Assembly: GCA_902496275.1 (NCBI GenBank)
Contig: CABVAC010000003.1
Coordinates: 35,762-99,761, forward strand
DNA length: 64,000 nt
DNA from: an uncultured Collinsella sp.
Lineage (GTDB): Bacteria; Actinomycetota; Coriobacteriia; Coriobacteriales; Coriobacteriaceae
Reading direction: 5' to 3'
Made by a program: the position numbers and the translations under genes. This document shows positions 25,060 to 41,914 of this stretch, piece after piece (position 1 is the stretch's first letter; the number at the start of each line of letters is the position of its first letter). Below the pieces are notes generated by a model. That model did not search any database. It saw only the letters and a program-made list of their open reading frames with translations, and had not been told where the DNA came from.

Positions 25060-25722
25060 TTAGATTTTTGTTTGAGCGTGGGCGCCCAGACGTTTCAGAA
25101 CGCCTCGCCAGATCGGCGCGGGCACGGCTGGCTCGGCGCAAACCATGCCGTCGGTGTCGACGTTGGCGGCATTGCCGCCGCCAAGTCGCTGTGCATGCTC
25201 GACGGAGCAGCCCATGCGCACAGCGCCCACAAGCTTATCTATCGCTTCCGAAAATGGTCGGCGCAAGAGGCCCATGCGTGGGGAATGGCGAAGCGCTGCG
25301 ATGCCGCTGCCGGCGCAGATGGCAACGCCGCCACACCACAATTGGTCATGGCGCTCACATGCCTTGTGCAGGCGAACGGCGGTCCCACGCGCCTGCTCAG
25401 TGCTCTCTTGTGCGGCTCGAATCGCGGCATAGACGCGCGTTCCCGTACCGCCAAAGCGCTCAAGCGCCTGCTCGATGGCTGTCAACGTCTCATCGTCAGC
25501 CACATCTTCAATGGCCAGCACGATGCCATCGGCAACGCTGCCGGCGTCATTTGCCTTCAAGTCGACCGGGCGGGGGAGTGCGGTGCCGGAAAGCTGTGCA
25601 TAGGCGGCGATGGCATCCTGCAGGTCCCAGAGCAAAAACTCAAGATCGGCACTATTGGGAATGCTGATATACGCAATGGTTTGCAGCGTTTTTGGTACAT
25701 CGCTGCGCGCGGTCGGCTCCAT
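25060..25722 (-). CDS. Conserved-looking protein of unknown function
   Basis: I do not recognise this 220-residue protein. It has no signal peptide and no membrane helix. The C-terminal half has an ordered pattern: WCGGVAICAGSGIAALRHSPRMG, then LRRPFSEAIDKLVGAVRMG, which vaguely recalls a glycine-rich nucleotide-binding turn. The first half is acidic and helical. Codon use agrees with a real gene. GGAGGCAGC-like AGGAGG sequence precedes the ATG on the minus strand. It is divergent from the aminotransferase gene and convergent with the glycosylase gene. Confidence 0.6.
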   Translation of the reverse strand: MEPTARSDVPKTLQTIAYISIPNSADLEFLLWDLQDAIAAYAQLSGTALPRPVDLKANDAGSVADGIVLAIEDVADDETLTAIEQALERFGGTGTRVYAAIRAAQESTEQARGTAVRLHKACERHDQLWCGGVAICAGSGIAALRHSPRMGLLRRPFSEAIDKLVGAVRMGCSVEHAQRLGGGNAANVDTDGMVCAEPAVPAPIWRGVLKRLGAHAQTKI

Positions 25723-25815
25723 GCTGCCTCCTTTCCGGTTGGTTTCCGTTTAGGTTACACCGTCCGGCGGCGCCCCGCCGCGCTATCCTAGTGCAACCCT
25801 TACGAAAGGAACGCC

Positions 25816-26952
25816 ATGCGACTGCCCATGAATACCTCGCTTGCCACGCTCAAGCCCTCCGGTATCCGCCGAATCAACGCGCTCGCCGCCCAGCACCCGG
25901 GGTGCATTGCGCTTGCGCTTGGCGAGCCCGATTTTCCCACGCCCGATGTGATTAGCGCCGAGGTGACCGCCGCACTGGACCGCGGTGACACGCACTATCC
26001 GCCCAACAACGGGCGCCCCGCCCTGCGTGAGGCGTTATCTGCCTACATGGGGGACGCGGGCCTTACGTTTTCGGCCGACGAGGTCATCCTAACCGACGGC
26101 GCGACCGAAGCCCTGTCGGCAACATTCATGGCTATGCTCAACCCCGGCGACGAGGTCATCATCCCCACGCCGGCCTTTGGCCTGTACGAAAGCATCGTCG
26201 TGGCCAACCACGCCAAAGCAGTCTTTTTGGATACGGAGCCTGCGCAATTTCAGATCGACGAGGACGCACTTCGTGCTTGCGTGACGCCGGCGACCAAGGC
26301 CATCGTCATCTGCACGCCCAACAATCCTACGGGCTGCATCCTCAACGCGGCGTCACTCGACGCCGTGGCGCGCGTAGCGGAGCAGGCGGGCATCTACGTA
26401 ATCTGCGACGACGTATATAACCGCCTAGTCTACGTGGATGGCTACGAGCGCTTTGCCCAGCGCCACCCGGAACTGCGTGAGCAGACGGTAGTCATCGAGA
26501 GCTTTTCCAAGCCCTGGTCCATGACCGGCTGGCGCCTGGGCTGGCTCGCGGCAGCGGCACCCGTCATCGCCGAGATCGCCAAGGCTCACCAATACTTAGT
26601 ATCGAGTGCCGTCTCCTTCGAAATGGACGCCGCAGCCCGAGCCCTGACCGTCGACCCAACCCCCATGCTCAAAGTCTACCGAGCCCGCCGCAAACGCGTG
26701 CTCGCAGCCTTAAACGCCATGGGCCTCGACGCGGTAGAGCCCGCAGGAGCCTTTTACACTTTCCCGAGCATCAAACAATTCGGCCTAACAAGCGAAGCCT
26801 TCTGCATCAAAGCCATCGAGGAAGCCAACGTGGCCCTAGTCCCCGGCAACTGCTTCGGCACCGAAGGCCACATCCGCCTAAGCTACTGCGTCTCCGACCA
26901 AGATCTGGACGAAGGCCTCCGCCGCCTGTCCAACTTCGTTTCAACCCTGTAG
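25816..26952 (+). CDS. Class I/II aminotransferase (aspartate aminotransferase family)
   Basis: The 378-residue PLP enzyme has the family motifs: LGEPDFPTP (35-43), YPPNNGRPALREA, TPNNPTG (167-173), DDVYNRL and the PLP lysine K232 in SFSKPWSMTGWRLGW, with R (HIRLSY) near the C-terminus for the substrate carboxylate. The amino donor cannot be assigned. AAAGGA lies 5 bases before the ATG. The last roughly 370 bases use more A- and C-ending codons than the first part. A fold-back element follows the gene, in front of rplJ. Confidence 0.9.
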   Translation: MRLPMNTSLATLKPSGIRRINALAAQHPGCIALALGEPDFPTPDVISAEVTAALDRGDTHYPPNNGRPALREALSAYMGDAGLTFSADEVILTDGATEALSATFMAMLNPGDEVIIPTPAFGLYESIVVANHAKAVFLDTEPAQFQIDEDALRACVTPATKAIVICTPNNPTGCILNAASLDAVARVAEQAGIYVICDDVYNRLVYVDGYERFAQRHPELREQTVVIESFSKPWSMTGWRLGWLAAAAPVIAEIAKAHQYLVSSAVSFEMDAAARALTVDPTPMLKVYRARRKRVLAALNAMGLDAVEPAGAFYTFPSIKQFGLTSEAFCIKAIEEANVALVPGNCFGTEGHIRLSYCVSDQDLDEGLRRLSNFVSTL

Positions 26953-27016
26953 CCATCAGGGACGCAACACATCAGCCCACCGACCCAAGCATTATGAGTG
27001 GGGCGCGCCGGCCAAC

Positions 27017-27212
27017 GGCAACCCTGGCTGCCCAAAGTCAACGCAGGCACGCGCCGCCGAAGGCCAGGCGCAAGGTTTTCGTAGATTCCGCACGAGCCGA
27101 AGAGCACTTAATGTACTCTTCGTGCGAGCCAGGACTTGACCGAGCGAAAACCTTGCGCCTGGCCTTCGGCGACGCGTGCCGGATGGTGGAATTGTGTGCA
27201 GCCAGGGTTTCC
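27017..27212 (+). repeat. Fold-back element C, upstream of rplJ
   Basis: A 36-nt inverted repeat with one mismatch (27046-27081 with 27145-27180) encloses a structured core with inner stem GAAGAG/CTCTTC around CACTTAATGT. A second, outer stem (27017-27031 with 27198-27212) has one mismatch. The core shares TTCCGCACG, CACTTAATGT and AGGACT with elements A (38040) and B (55313), but the arms are unrelated. It ends one base before the rplJ -35 box. Nothing else is seen in 26953-27213. Confidence 0.85.
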
Positions 27213-27213
27213 A

Positions 27214-27242
27214 TTGACCGACGCCGGGGTCCCCGCCATAAT
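27214..27242 (+). promoter_or_regulatory. Promoter of rplJL
   Basis: TTGACC (27214-27219) and CATAAT (27237-27242) are separated by 17 bp. Confidence 0.7.
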
Positions 27243-27254
27243 ACTTTCGGTTCA

Positions 27255-27393
27255 CGCACGAATCCGCTGCCAGAGACAGCCGGCGCAAACGGGCCTTACC
27301 CGCGAGCTTAATGGGACTTCCCGCCAGCCGAGGTGGTCGAGTAGATATGTCTTCTCGCCCCCGTCGCTCATGCAGCGCGGGGGCTTTCTTTTT
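27255..27393 (+). promoter_or_regulatory. L10-type mRNA leader with attenuator
   Basis: About 210 bases lie between the rplJ promoter and start codon. A terminator-like hairpin (GCCCCCG 27357-27363 with CGGGGGC 27378-27384, inner CGCT/AGCG) is followed by TTTCTTTTT. L10 leaders with this layout control rplJL in many Gram-positive bacteria. Family assignment is by position and structure only. Confidence 0.6.
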
Positions 27394-27458
27394 GGACATG
27401 CCCCCGTCACGTCCTTGTGGCGGACCGTGCCCGGAAAGAATTCGAGGAGGTGTAATTC

Positions 27459-27980
27459 ATGCCCCAGCAGTACAAAATCGACAAGGTTGCAGAGATCGAG
27501 TCCCGTATCGCCGAGAACGCCGGTCTGTTCGTCGTCAACTACAACGGTCTGACGGTTAAGCAGGCTCAGGAGCTGCGTCATCAGCTTCGCGAGTGCGGCG
27601 CCGAGATGAAGGTCTACAAGAACAACCTGGTCAAGATCGCTCTCAAGAACCAGGAGCAGCCCGAGCTCGACGAGATTCTCGCCGGCCCCGTCGCTTATGT
27701 GTTCTACGAGTCCGAGCCGGTCGAGGCCGCTAAGGCCCTTAAGGACTTCTCCGCTCAGTCCAAGGGCGTCCTTGAGATCAAGGGCGGTATCTCCGACGGC
27801 AAGGCCGTTTCCGCTGATGATGTTAAGGCTATCGCCGAGCTGCCCACCAAGGATCAGCTTCTCGGCCAGATCGCCGGTCTCATCTCCGGTTTCGCTCGCG
27901 ACATCGCTGTCTGCGTCAACGGCGTTTCCTCTGGTCTCGCTCGTTCGATCCAGCAGGTCTCCGAGCAGAAGGCAGCCTAG
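27459..27980 (+). CDS. rplJ: 50S ribosomal protein L10
   Basis: The 173-residue protein forms the base of the ribosomal stalk and binds L12 dimers. The N-terminal rRNA-binding part shows VNYNGLTVKQAQELR and MKVYKNNLVKIAL; the C-terminal helix ends SIQQVSEQKAA. GAGGAGG precedes the ATG. It is the first gene of a two-gene unit with rplL. It is separated from rplK-rplA by almost 24 kb. Expression is probably controlled through the leader attenuator. Confidence 0.97.
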   Translation: MPQQYKIDKVAEIESRIAENAGLFVVNYNGLTVKQAQELRHQLRECGAEMKVYKNNLVKIALKNQEQPELDEILAGPVAYVFYESEPVEAAKALKDFSAQSKGVLEIKGGISDGKAVSADDVKAIAELPTKDQLLGQIAGLISGFARDIAVCVNGVSSGLARSIQQVSEQKAA

Positions 27981-28082
27981 TCGCTGTTTTCACCCGCGGC
28001 GGCAACGCCGCACCCCTGGCGCATTCGCGCCGTGTTTTAACTGATCTCCGTGCACAGACACGGAAACCGAAAGGACTTAGAA

Positions 28083-28460
28083 ATGGCTAAGCTTACCACC
28101 GATGAGATCATCGATGCTCTTAAGGAAATGACCCTTCTCGAGGCTTCCGAGCTCGTCAAGGCTATCGAGGACACCTTCGGCGTTTCCGCCGCTGCTCCTG
28201 CCGCTGTTGTCGCCGCTCCCGCTGCTGGCGCTGCTGAGGCCGAGGAGAAGACCGAGTTTGACGTCGTGCTCGAGGGCTTCGGCGACAACAAGATCCAGGT
28301 CATCAAGGCCGTCCGTGAGCTCACCAACCTTGGCCTGAAGGAGGCCAAGGAGGTCGTCGAGGGCGCTCCCAAGGCTGTTCTCGAGGGTGCCAAGAAGGAG
28401 GACGCCGAGGCTGCCAAGGAGAAGCTCGAGGCTGCTGGCGCTGCTGTCACCCTCAAGTAA
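28083..28460 (+). CDS. rplL: 50S ribosomal protein L7/L12
   Basis: The 125-residue protein has an N-terminal dimerisation domain, an Ala-rich hinge (about residues 38-52) and the C-terminal factor-binding domain with [25 protein letters not shown] and [14 protein letters not shown]. The start MAKLTTDEI follows an AAAGGA site; an upstream in-frame ATG at 28050 has no such site. A GC-rich hairpin region lies in the 100-base gap after rplJ. A terminator follows directly. Confidence 0.97.
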   Translation: MAKLTTDEIIDALKEMTLLEASELVKAIEDTFGVSAAAPAAVVAAPAAGAAEAEEKTEFDVVLEGFGDNKIQVIKAVRELTNLGLKEAKEVVEGAPKAVLEGAKKEDAEAAKEKLEAAGAAVTLK

Positions 28461-28485
28461 TCAGGCTTTCTCGCCAGATTTCTTT

Positions 28486-28527
28486 AAAGACGGGGTTCGC
28501 ATTGCGAGCCCCGCCTTTTTTGTTTTT
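28486..28527 (+). terminator. Terminator of rplJL
   Basis: GACGGGGTTCGC pairs with GCGAGCCCCGCC with small irregularities, then a long T-rich run follows. Confidence 0.85.
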
Positions 28528-28650
28528 CGGTCCCTCGGCATCGGTTGCCCAAACTGCCATATTCTGTGATTTGCGTCGTATCGGGTGCCCTGCCGTTGGG
28601 CAATAAAATTGCACCATTCGAGCAATAATTTGCGTTGACCTGCTGAAGAA

Positions 28651-28678
28651 TTGTCTCTGCCTTGTAGCGACATATAGT
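28651..28678 (+). promoter_or_regulatory. Promoter of galU
   Basis: TTGTCT (28651-28656) and TATAGT (28673-28678) are separated by 16 bp. The 28528-28650 stretch shows nothing else. Confidence 0.5.
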
Positions 28679-28774
28679 TCCAGCGGTAAGATGCTTGGGT
28701 ATCGCAATTTGGTCTGCGGCTGTGTGCCGCACGCATGGGGCGCTTTTGCGCCTGCGAAAGGATCTTTGAATAAC

Positions 28775-29683
28775 ATGAAGGCAATCATCCCCGCCGCCGG
28801 TCTTGGCACGCGTTTCCTGCCTGGCACCAAGTGCACGCCCAAAGAGATGCTGCCGGTGCTCGACAAGCCCGTCATTCAGTACGTCGTCGAGGAGGCGCTC
28901 GACCCCGAGGAAGTCGACGACGCCATCATCGTTACTTCTCCCGGTAAGCCTGAGCTACTGAACTACTTCCAGCCCGATCGCTCGCTCGAGAACCTGCTGC
29001 GCGAGCGCGGCAAGAACGCCTATGCCGATGCCGTCGCCCACGCTGGCGGTATGCCGGTCGACTTCCGTTATCAGTACGAGCCCAAGGGCCTCGGCCATGC
29101 TATCCGCTCTGCTGCCGACGCCGTGGCAGGGGAGAACTTCCTGGTTCTTCTGGGCGACTACGTTGTACCTAACCGCGACATCTGCGACAAGATGCTCGCC
29201 GTTTCCAAGGAGCACGGTGGCGCTTCGGTTATCGCTGTCGCTGCTTGCTCGCCCGAGGAAGTCAGCCGCTACGGCGTTATCGCCGGCGAGCGCGTCGGTT
29301 CGCTCGAGGGCGCCGAGGACGTTGCCGATGCAGAGCCGGGCGCTGTCTGGCGTATCGGCGGTCTGGTCGAGAAGCCCGCTCCCGAGGCTGCTCCGTCCAA
29401 CCTGTACATCGTCGGCCGCTATCTGCTGAGCCCGCTGGTCATGGACCTGCTGGCAGATCAGCAGGCCGGCAAGGGCGGCGAGATCCAGCTCACCGACGCA
29501 ATGGCCCGTTCGCTCGATCGCGAGGCCATGTATGCCGTCGTCATCGACCCGCTGTCGGGCTACGACACCGGCACTCCCTCTGGCTGGATGGCCACCAACG
29601 CCCTCATGGCTGCAAGTGACCCCCGCTTTGCCAGTGCCTTCTGGGACGCCATCGACGAGCGCGGCGGATTGATGCGCAAGTAA
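28775..29683 (+). CDS. galU: UTP-glucose-1-phosphate uridylyltransferase
   Basis: GalU makes UDP-glucose for cell-envelope sugars. The 302-residue protein has the nucleotide-binding signature IIPAAGLGTRFLPGTK, then TPKEMLPVLDKPVIQYVVEEA (about 4-40), and GLGHAIRSA and LLGDYVV later. AAAGGATC lies about 12 bases upstream of the ATG; the frame extends upstream without a better site. It sits alone between rplL and rpoB, where many bacteria have rpoB directly after rplL. Confidence 0.95.
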   Translation: MKAIIPAAGLGTRFLPGTKCTPKEMLPVLDKPVIQYVVEEALDPEEVDDAIIVTSPGKPELLNYFQPDRSLENLLRERGKNAYADAVAHAGGMPVDFRYQYEPKGLGHAIRSAADAVAGENFLVLLGDYVVPNRDICDKMLAVSKEHGGASVIAVAACSPEEVSRYGVIAGERVGSLEGAEDVADAEPGAVWRIGGLVEKPAPEAAPSNLYIVGRYLLSPLVMDLLADQQAGKGGEIQLTDAMARSLDREAMYAVVIDPLSGYDTGTPSGWMATNALMAASDPRFASAFWDAIDERGGLMRK

Positions 29684-29703
29684 GCCTTCGGGCATCGACA
29701 TTT

Positions 29704-29736
29704 ACGGGCGCGGACCTCGGTTCGCGCCCGTTTTTT
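29704..29736 (+). terminator. Terminator of galU
   Basis: ACGGGCGCG (29704-29712) pairs with CGCGCCCGT (29723-29731), followed by TTTTT. Confidence 0.92.
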
Positions 29737-29869
29737 ATAAGAGCTGCGATTGCCGACTCTCTGTTCACAGAAAATATATGAACAGGTGTTCGATATACAT
29801 GCATCTACCTGCGCATTTTCTGTCGAAAAACTTTGCTACTCCAAAAACTCAATCGCGTCAAGGCTTTTC

Positions 29870-29900
29870 TTGCCCAACGGTCGCTACCTGATAAACTATT
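29870..29900 (+). promoter_or_regulatory. Promoter of rpoBC
   Basis: TTGCCC (29870-29875) and TAAACT (29892-29897) are 16 bp apart. Two A-tracts (AAAAA at 29826-29830 and 29843-29847) lie upstream, as in UP elements. CTGATAAACTATTA resembles the rpmG promoter. Confidence 0.6.
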
Positions 29901-29970
29901 AGGTTGCGATAACTGGCGAAGCTATGCCTCGCCAACCCACCGAGCATTTCCGTGAAGGAGGAAAAACCTG

Positions 29971-33462
<3,492 letters not shown>

Positions 33463-33468
33463 TTGACT

Positions 33469-37947
<4,479 letters not shown>

Positions 37948-37973
37948 TTTCCTAGTACGTTAACCGTCCTTCC

Positions 37974-38010
37974 AAAGACCCGCTTCCCAACAGGGGAGCG
38001 GGTCTTTTTT
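37974..38010 (+). terminator. Terminator of rpoBC
   Basis: AAAGACCCGCTTCCC pairs with GGGAGCGGGTCTTT around AACAG, followed by TTT. Confidence 0.92.
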
Positions 38011-38039
38011 GATGAGGAACGTTACCCCGACGAGCACGT

Positions 38040-38180
38040 CGGATTCCCGGAACGGGCCGCCCGCTGTTTAAGTTTGTCGCGAGTTCCGCACGCAAAGGAA
38101 AGCACTTAATGTGCTTTCCGTCTTGCGCAGGACTGTAGAGCAGCAAACTTAACCCCTGTGCCGCCCGGCCCGGGAATCCG
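38040..38180 (+). repeat. Fold-back element A, upstream of rpsL
   Basis: The 85-base core (38068-38152) is identical to that of element B at 55339-55423. It has stems TTAAGTTTG/CAAACTTAA, CGCAA/TTGCG and GGAAAGCAC/GTGCTTTCC around TTAAT. The outer arms (38040-38067 and 38153-38180) pair over 11 bp at the ends (CGGATTCCCGG) and less well inside. It lies between the rpoBC terminator and the rpsL promoter. Confidence 0.9.
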
Positions 38181-38208
38181 CCCACGCGCACAGGCGGGGA
38201 TTCCTTTT
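38173..38208 (+). terminator. Terminator-like hairpin sharing an arm with element A
   Basis: GGAATCCGCC (38173-38182) pairs with GGCGGGGATTCC (38193-38204), followed by TTTT. Its 5' arm is also the outer 3' arm of element A, so the two folds exclude each other. Confidence 0.6.
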
Positions 38209-38263
38209 ATGGAGGCTTTGCGGAAATATGGCTATTTTGGGATACGCCCGGCGGCGTGGTCTG

Positions 38264-38292
38264 TTGACGGCACAGCTAACGGCACGTATCCT
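38264..38292 (+). promoter_or_regulatory. Promoter of the rpsL operon
   Basis: TTGACG (38264-38269) and TATCCT (38287-38292) are separated by 17 bp. Confidence 0.7.
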
Positions 38293-38385
38293 ATCGAACT
38301 GCGTGTTTCGTAGGGGGATGCTGACCCCTCGATTCAAGCCGTTGCACTTTACAGAAAGCTGGAATCATTCGAGAAGGAGTACGCT

Positions 38386-38763
38386 TTGCCTACTATTAAC
38401 CAGCTGGTTCGCCAGGGCCGTCGTTCCGTGCCCAAGAAGTCCAAGAACGCTGCTCTGCAGCACAACTCCCAGAAGCGCGGCGTGTGCACCCGCGTCTTCA
38501 CCACGAGCCCCAAGAAGCCGAACTCGGCTCTTCGTAAGGTTGCCCGTGTTCGCCTCGTCAACGGCATCGAAGTTACTGCTTACATCCCGGGTGAGGGCCA
38601 CAACCTGCAGGAGCACTCCATCGTGCTCGTCCGCGGCGGTCGTGTCCGTGACCTCCCTGGTGTCCGTTATCACGTCATCCGTGGCGCCTACGACGCTGCT
38701 CCGGTCCAGAACCGTATGCAGGCCCGTTCCAAGTACGGTGCTAAGCGCCCCAAGGCTAAATAA
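38386..38763 (+). CDS. rpsL: 30S ribosomal protein S12
   Basis: The 125-residue decoding-centre protein begins (TTG)[12 protein letters not shown] and carries [15 protein letters not shown], the streptomycin-site KKPN loop, and the [10 protein letters not shown] motif. The start codon is TTG, with AAGGAG 6 bases upstream; no ATG is available nearby. It is the first gene of the rpsL-rpsG-fusA-rpsJ operon. The length is typical. Confidence 0.97.
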   Translation: MPTINQLVRQGRRSVPKKSKNAALQHNSQKRGVCTRVFTTSPKKPNSALRKVARVRLVNGIEVTAYIPGEGHNLQEHSIVLVRGGRVRDLPGVRYHVIRGAYDAAPVQNRMQARSKYGAKRPKAK

Positions 38764-38788
38764 GCCAGATAACGTTTTGATACTTTCG

Positions 38789-38814
38789 CCGTGCGCCGCC
38801 TAAGCGCCGCACGG
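38789..38814 (+). promoter_or_regulatory. Hairpin between rpsL and rpsG
   Basis: CCGTGCG (38789-38795) pairs with CGCACGG (38808-38814) in the S12-S7 gap, where S7 represses its own mRNA in E. coli. A similar role here is inference. Confidence 0.4.
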
Positions 38815-38836
38815 TAGACACTTAAGGAGATTTCAC

Positions 38837-39310
38837 ATGCCGCGTCGTGCAGCAGCTAATCGTCGTGAGGTTCAGCCTGACGCCGTTTACAACAACCGCC
38901 TGGTGACTCAGCTCATCAACAAGGTCCTTCTTGACGGCAAGAAGGCCACCGCTGAGCGCATCGTTTACACCGCTTTCGAGATCGTTGCCGAGAAGTCCGA
39001 GGGTGGCGACGCTCTCGCTACCTTCAAGAAGGCTATGGACAACGTCAAGCCCACGCTCGAGGTTAAGCCCAAGCGTGTCGGTGGCGCTACCTATCAGGTC
39101 CCGATGGAGGTCAACTCCCGTCGTTCCACCGCTCTGGGCATCCGCTGGATCGTCAACTTCTCCCGCGCTCGCAAGGAGAAGACCATGGCCGAGCGTCTCG
39201 CTAACGAGATCCTCGACGCCTCCAACGGTCTTGGCGCTTCCGTCAAGAAGCGTGAGGACGTCTTCAAGATGGCCGAGGCCAACCGCGCGTTCTCTCACTA
39301 TCGTTGGTAA
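38837..39310 (+). CDS. rpsG: 30S ribosomal protein S7
   Basis: The 157-residue protein starts [15 protein letters not shown] and contains [17 protein letters not shown] and [11 protein letters not shown], typical S7 motifs. S7 binds 16S rRNA and starts head assembly. AAGGAG lies upstream of the ATG. It follows rpsL by 73 bases, which hold a small hairpin, and precedes fusA by 19 bases. Confidence 0.97.
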   Translation: MPRRAAANRREVQPDAVYNNRLVTQLINKVLLDGKKATAERIVYTAFEIVAEKSEGGDALATFKKAMDNVKPTLEVKPKRVGGATYQVPMEVNSRRSTALGIRWIVNFSRARKEKTMAERLANEILDASNGLGASVKKREDVFKMAEANRAFSHYRW

Positions 39311-39329
39311 GTTAAGGTAAGGAACTAAC

Positions 39330-41429
39330 ATGGCTAAGCCTAAGTACAAGCTTTCCGATACCCGTAACATCGGCATCATGGCCCACATCGATGCCGGTAA
39401 GACCACCACGACCGAGCGTATTCTTTACTACACCGGTAAGACCCACAAGATCGGTGAGGTCCATGAGGGCGCTGCCACCATGGACTGGATGGTTCAGGAG
39501 CAGGAGCGCGGCGTAACCATTACCTCCGCTGCTACCACGTGCTTCTGGAACAAGGACGGTAAGGACTACCGCATCCAGATCATCGACACCCCGGGCCACG
39601 TTGACTTCACCGCCGAGGTCGAGCGCTGCCTGCGCGTCCTCGATGGCGCTGTCGCCGTCTTCGACGCCGTTGCCGGCGTTCAGCCCCAGTCTGAGACCGT
39701 TTGGCGTCAGGCTTCTACCTTCAACGTCCCCCGCATCGCCTTCATCAACAAGTATGACCGCGTGGGCGCTGACTTCTTCAACGCTATCGAGACCATGAAG
39801 GATCGTCTCGACGCCAACGCCGTGGCCGCTCAGGTCCCGATGGGCGCCGAGGACAACTTCTGGGGCGTCATCGACCTCGTTACCATGACTGCATGGGACT
39901 TCAAGGCCGACGAGAAGGGCATGACCTACCCCGAGCCGATGGACGAGATCCCGGCTGAGTTTGCCGACATCGCTGCCACCAAGCGCGAGGAGCTCCTCGA
40001 CGCTGCTGCCAGCTTTGACGACGAGCTCATGGAGAAGATCCTCATGGAGGAGGACTTCACCGTCGAGGAGCTCAAGGCTGCTCTGCGCAAGGGCGTTCTG
40101 GCCAACGAGCTCAACCTCGTCTTCGTGGGCTCCGCCTACAAGAACAAGGGCGTTCAGGAGCTGCTCGACGCTGTCGTCGACTACCTGCCCAGCCCGCTCG
40201 ACGTTGAGGCCGTCACCGGTACCGATCCGGACACCGGCGAGGAGATCCAGCGTCATCCTTCCTTCGACGAGCCTTTCTCCGGCCTGGTCTTCAAGATCAT
40301 GACCGACCCGTTCGTCGGTAAGCTCACCTACGTCCGCGTTTACTCCGGCCGCGCCGAGTCCGGCTCCTACGTGGTCAACGCTTCCAACGGTCAGCGCGAG
40401 CGTCTCGGCCGCATCCTCGAGATGAACGCCGCCGAGCGTATCGACCGTGACGACGCTGCCGCCGGCGACATCGTCGCTTGCGTCGGCTTCAAGAACTCCA
40501 CCACCGGTGACACCCTGTGCGCCGAGGGCAAGGAGATCGTCCTCGAGAAGATCGAGTTCGCTAAGCCCGTTATCGACGTTGCCATCGAGCCCAAGACCAA
40601 GGCCGAGCAGGACAAGATGTCCCTGGCTCTGACCAAGCTCGCCGAGGAGGACCCGACCTTCCAGGTGTCCACCAACCACGAGACCGGCCAGACCATCATC
40701 GCCGGCATGGGCGAGCTGCACCTCGAGATCATCGTCGACCGTCTGCTCCGCGAGTTCAAGGTTGACGCTAACGTCGGTAAGCCCCAGGTTGCCTACCGCG
40801 AGACCGCCGGTCACGACGTCGAGAAGGCTGAGGGCAAGTTCGTCCGTCAGTCCGGCGGTCGCGGTCAGTACGGCCACGCCGTCATCAAGCTCGAGAAGAT
40901 GGAGGAGGGCTTCGGCTACGAGTTCGTCAACGCTATCGTCGGCGGCGTCGTGCCCAAGGAGTACATCCCGTCCATCGACAAGGGCATCCAGGAGGCCCTG
41001 AACACCGGTGTTATCGCCGGCTTCCCGGTCCTCGACGTTAAGGTCACCCTGTTCGACGGTTCTTACCACGAGGTCGACTCCTCCGAGGCCGCCTTCAAGA
41101 TCGCCGGTTCCATGGCTATCAAGGACGCTCTCAAGAAGTCCGATCCGCAGCTGCTCGAGCCGATCATGGCTGTCGAGGTCGAGACCCCCGAGCAGTACAT
41201 GGGCGACGTTATGGGCAACCTCTCCGGTCGCCGCGGCAAGATCGAGGGCATGGAGGATCGCAAGAACAGCAAGCTCATCCGTGCCAAGGTGCCGCTGGGC
41301 GAGATGTTCGGTTACGCTACCGACCTTCGCTCCCAGACCCAGGGCCGTGCATCCTACACGATGCAGTTCGACTCTTATGAGCCCGCGCCCAAGTCCATCG
41401 TGGACGAGGTCATGAGCAAGAACGCCTAA
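39330..41429 (+). CDS. fusA: Elongation factor G
   Basis: The 699-residue translocation GTPase shows G1 [10 protein letters not shown] (about 18-27), the switch [11 protein letters not shown]3 DTPGHVDF and G4 NKYD. In other EF-G proteins G4 is usually NKMD, so Tyr is a small variation. Domains II-V follow, with RGQYGHAVI in domain IV. AAGG precedes the ATG. The gene after it is rpsJ, not tuf, which lies at the start of the window. Confidence 0.97.
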   Translation: MAKPKYKLSDTRNIGIMAHIDAGKTTTTERILYYTGKTHKIGEVHEGAATMDWMVQEQERGVTITSAATTCFWNKDGKDYRIQIIDTPGHVDFTAEVERCLRVLDGAVAVFDAVAGVQPQSETVWRQASTFNVPRIAFINKYDRVGADFFNAIETMKDRLDANAVAAQVPMGAEDNFWGVIDLVTMTAWDFKADEKGMTYPEPMDEIPAEFADIAATKREELLDAAASFDDELMEKILMEEDFTVEELKAALRKGVLANELNLVFVGSAYKNKGVQELLDAVVDYLPSPLDVEAVTGTDPDTGEEIQRHPSFDEPFSGLVFKIMTDPFVGKLTYVRVYSGRAESGSYVVNASNGQRERLGRILEMNAAERIDRDDAAAGDIVACVGFKNSTTGDTLCAEGKEIVLEKIEFAKPVIDVAIEPKTKAEQDKMSLALTKLAEEDPTFQVSTNHETGQTIIAGMGELHLEIIVDRLLREFKVDANVGKPQVAYRETAGHDVEKAEGKFVRQSGGRGQYGHAVIKLEKMEEGFGYEFVNAIVGGVVPKEYIPSIDKGIQEALNTGVIAGFPVLDVKVTLFDGSYHEVDSSEAAFKIAGSMAIKDALKKSDPQLLEPIMAVEVETPEQYMGDVMGNLSGRRGKIEGMEDRKNSKLIRAKVPLGEMFGYATDLRSQTQGRASYTMQFDSYEPAPKSIVDEVMSKNA

Positions 41430-41489
41430 GTTCGAGCTCCCTGTTACGTAATCCGCGAGAACATCTCTCGCACTCTTTGGAGGTTTAAG

Positions 41490-41798
41490 TTGGCTACCCA
41501 GAAGATCCGCATTCGCCTCAAGGGCTATGATCACGAGGTCGTCGATCAGTCCGCGAAGCTCATCGTCGAGACCGCTCAGAAGACCGGTGCTCGCGTTTCC
41601 GGTCCTGTCCCCCTGCCCACCGAGCGCAACCTGTACACGGTTATCCGCTCGCCGCACGTGAACAAGGACTCCCGTGAGCAGTTCGAGATGCGCACCCACA
41701 AGCGCCTCATCGACATCCTCGACCCCACCTCGGGCACCGTTGATTCGCTCATGCGTCTCGACCTCCCCGCTGGCGTCGACATCGACATCAAGCTCTAA
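41490..41798 (+). CDS. rpsJ: 30S ribosomal protein S10
   Basis: The 102-residue protein has [17 protein letters not shown] and [29 protein letters not shown] motifs, typical S10. S10 is also the NusE transcription factor. The start is TTG with GGAGG 6 bases upstream. In most bacteria S10 heads the operon that continues with rplC; here it ends the fusA operon with a terminator, and rplC is 14 kb away. Confidence 0.97.
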   Translation: MATQKIRIRLKGYDHEVVDQSAKLIVETAQKTGARVSGPVPLPTERNLYTVIRSPHVNKDSREQFEMRTHKRLIDILDPTSGTVDSLMRLDLPAGVDIDIKL

Positions 41799-41819
41799 GC
41801 GATATCGCTCATAGCTTAC

Positions 41820-41860
41820 AGAGCCCCGCTGCCATTACGGTAGCGGGGCTCTTTTGTTTT
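41820..41860 (+). terminator. Terminator of the rpsL operon
   Basis: AGAGCCCCGCTGCC (41820-41833) pairs with GGTAGCGGGGCTCT (41839-41852), with one wobble pair, followed by a T run. Confidence 0.93.
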
Positions 41861-41914
41861 GCATGATGGGTTTTGACCGCCTGGTAATGCTGCTGAGTAG
41901 GTGGCTGCGGCGCC

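Noticed and set aside
29780..29791. GAACAGGTGTTC, matching the Gram-positive LexA (SOS) box pattern
   Set aside because: It lies between galU and rpoB, neither an SOS gene, and the eight fixed bases are expected about once per window of this size by chance.
38040..38180. Retron or insertion sequence at the fold-back elements
   Set aside because: No reverse transcriptase or transposase gene lies near any copy and no target-site duplication is seen; a non-autonomous element cannot be excluded.
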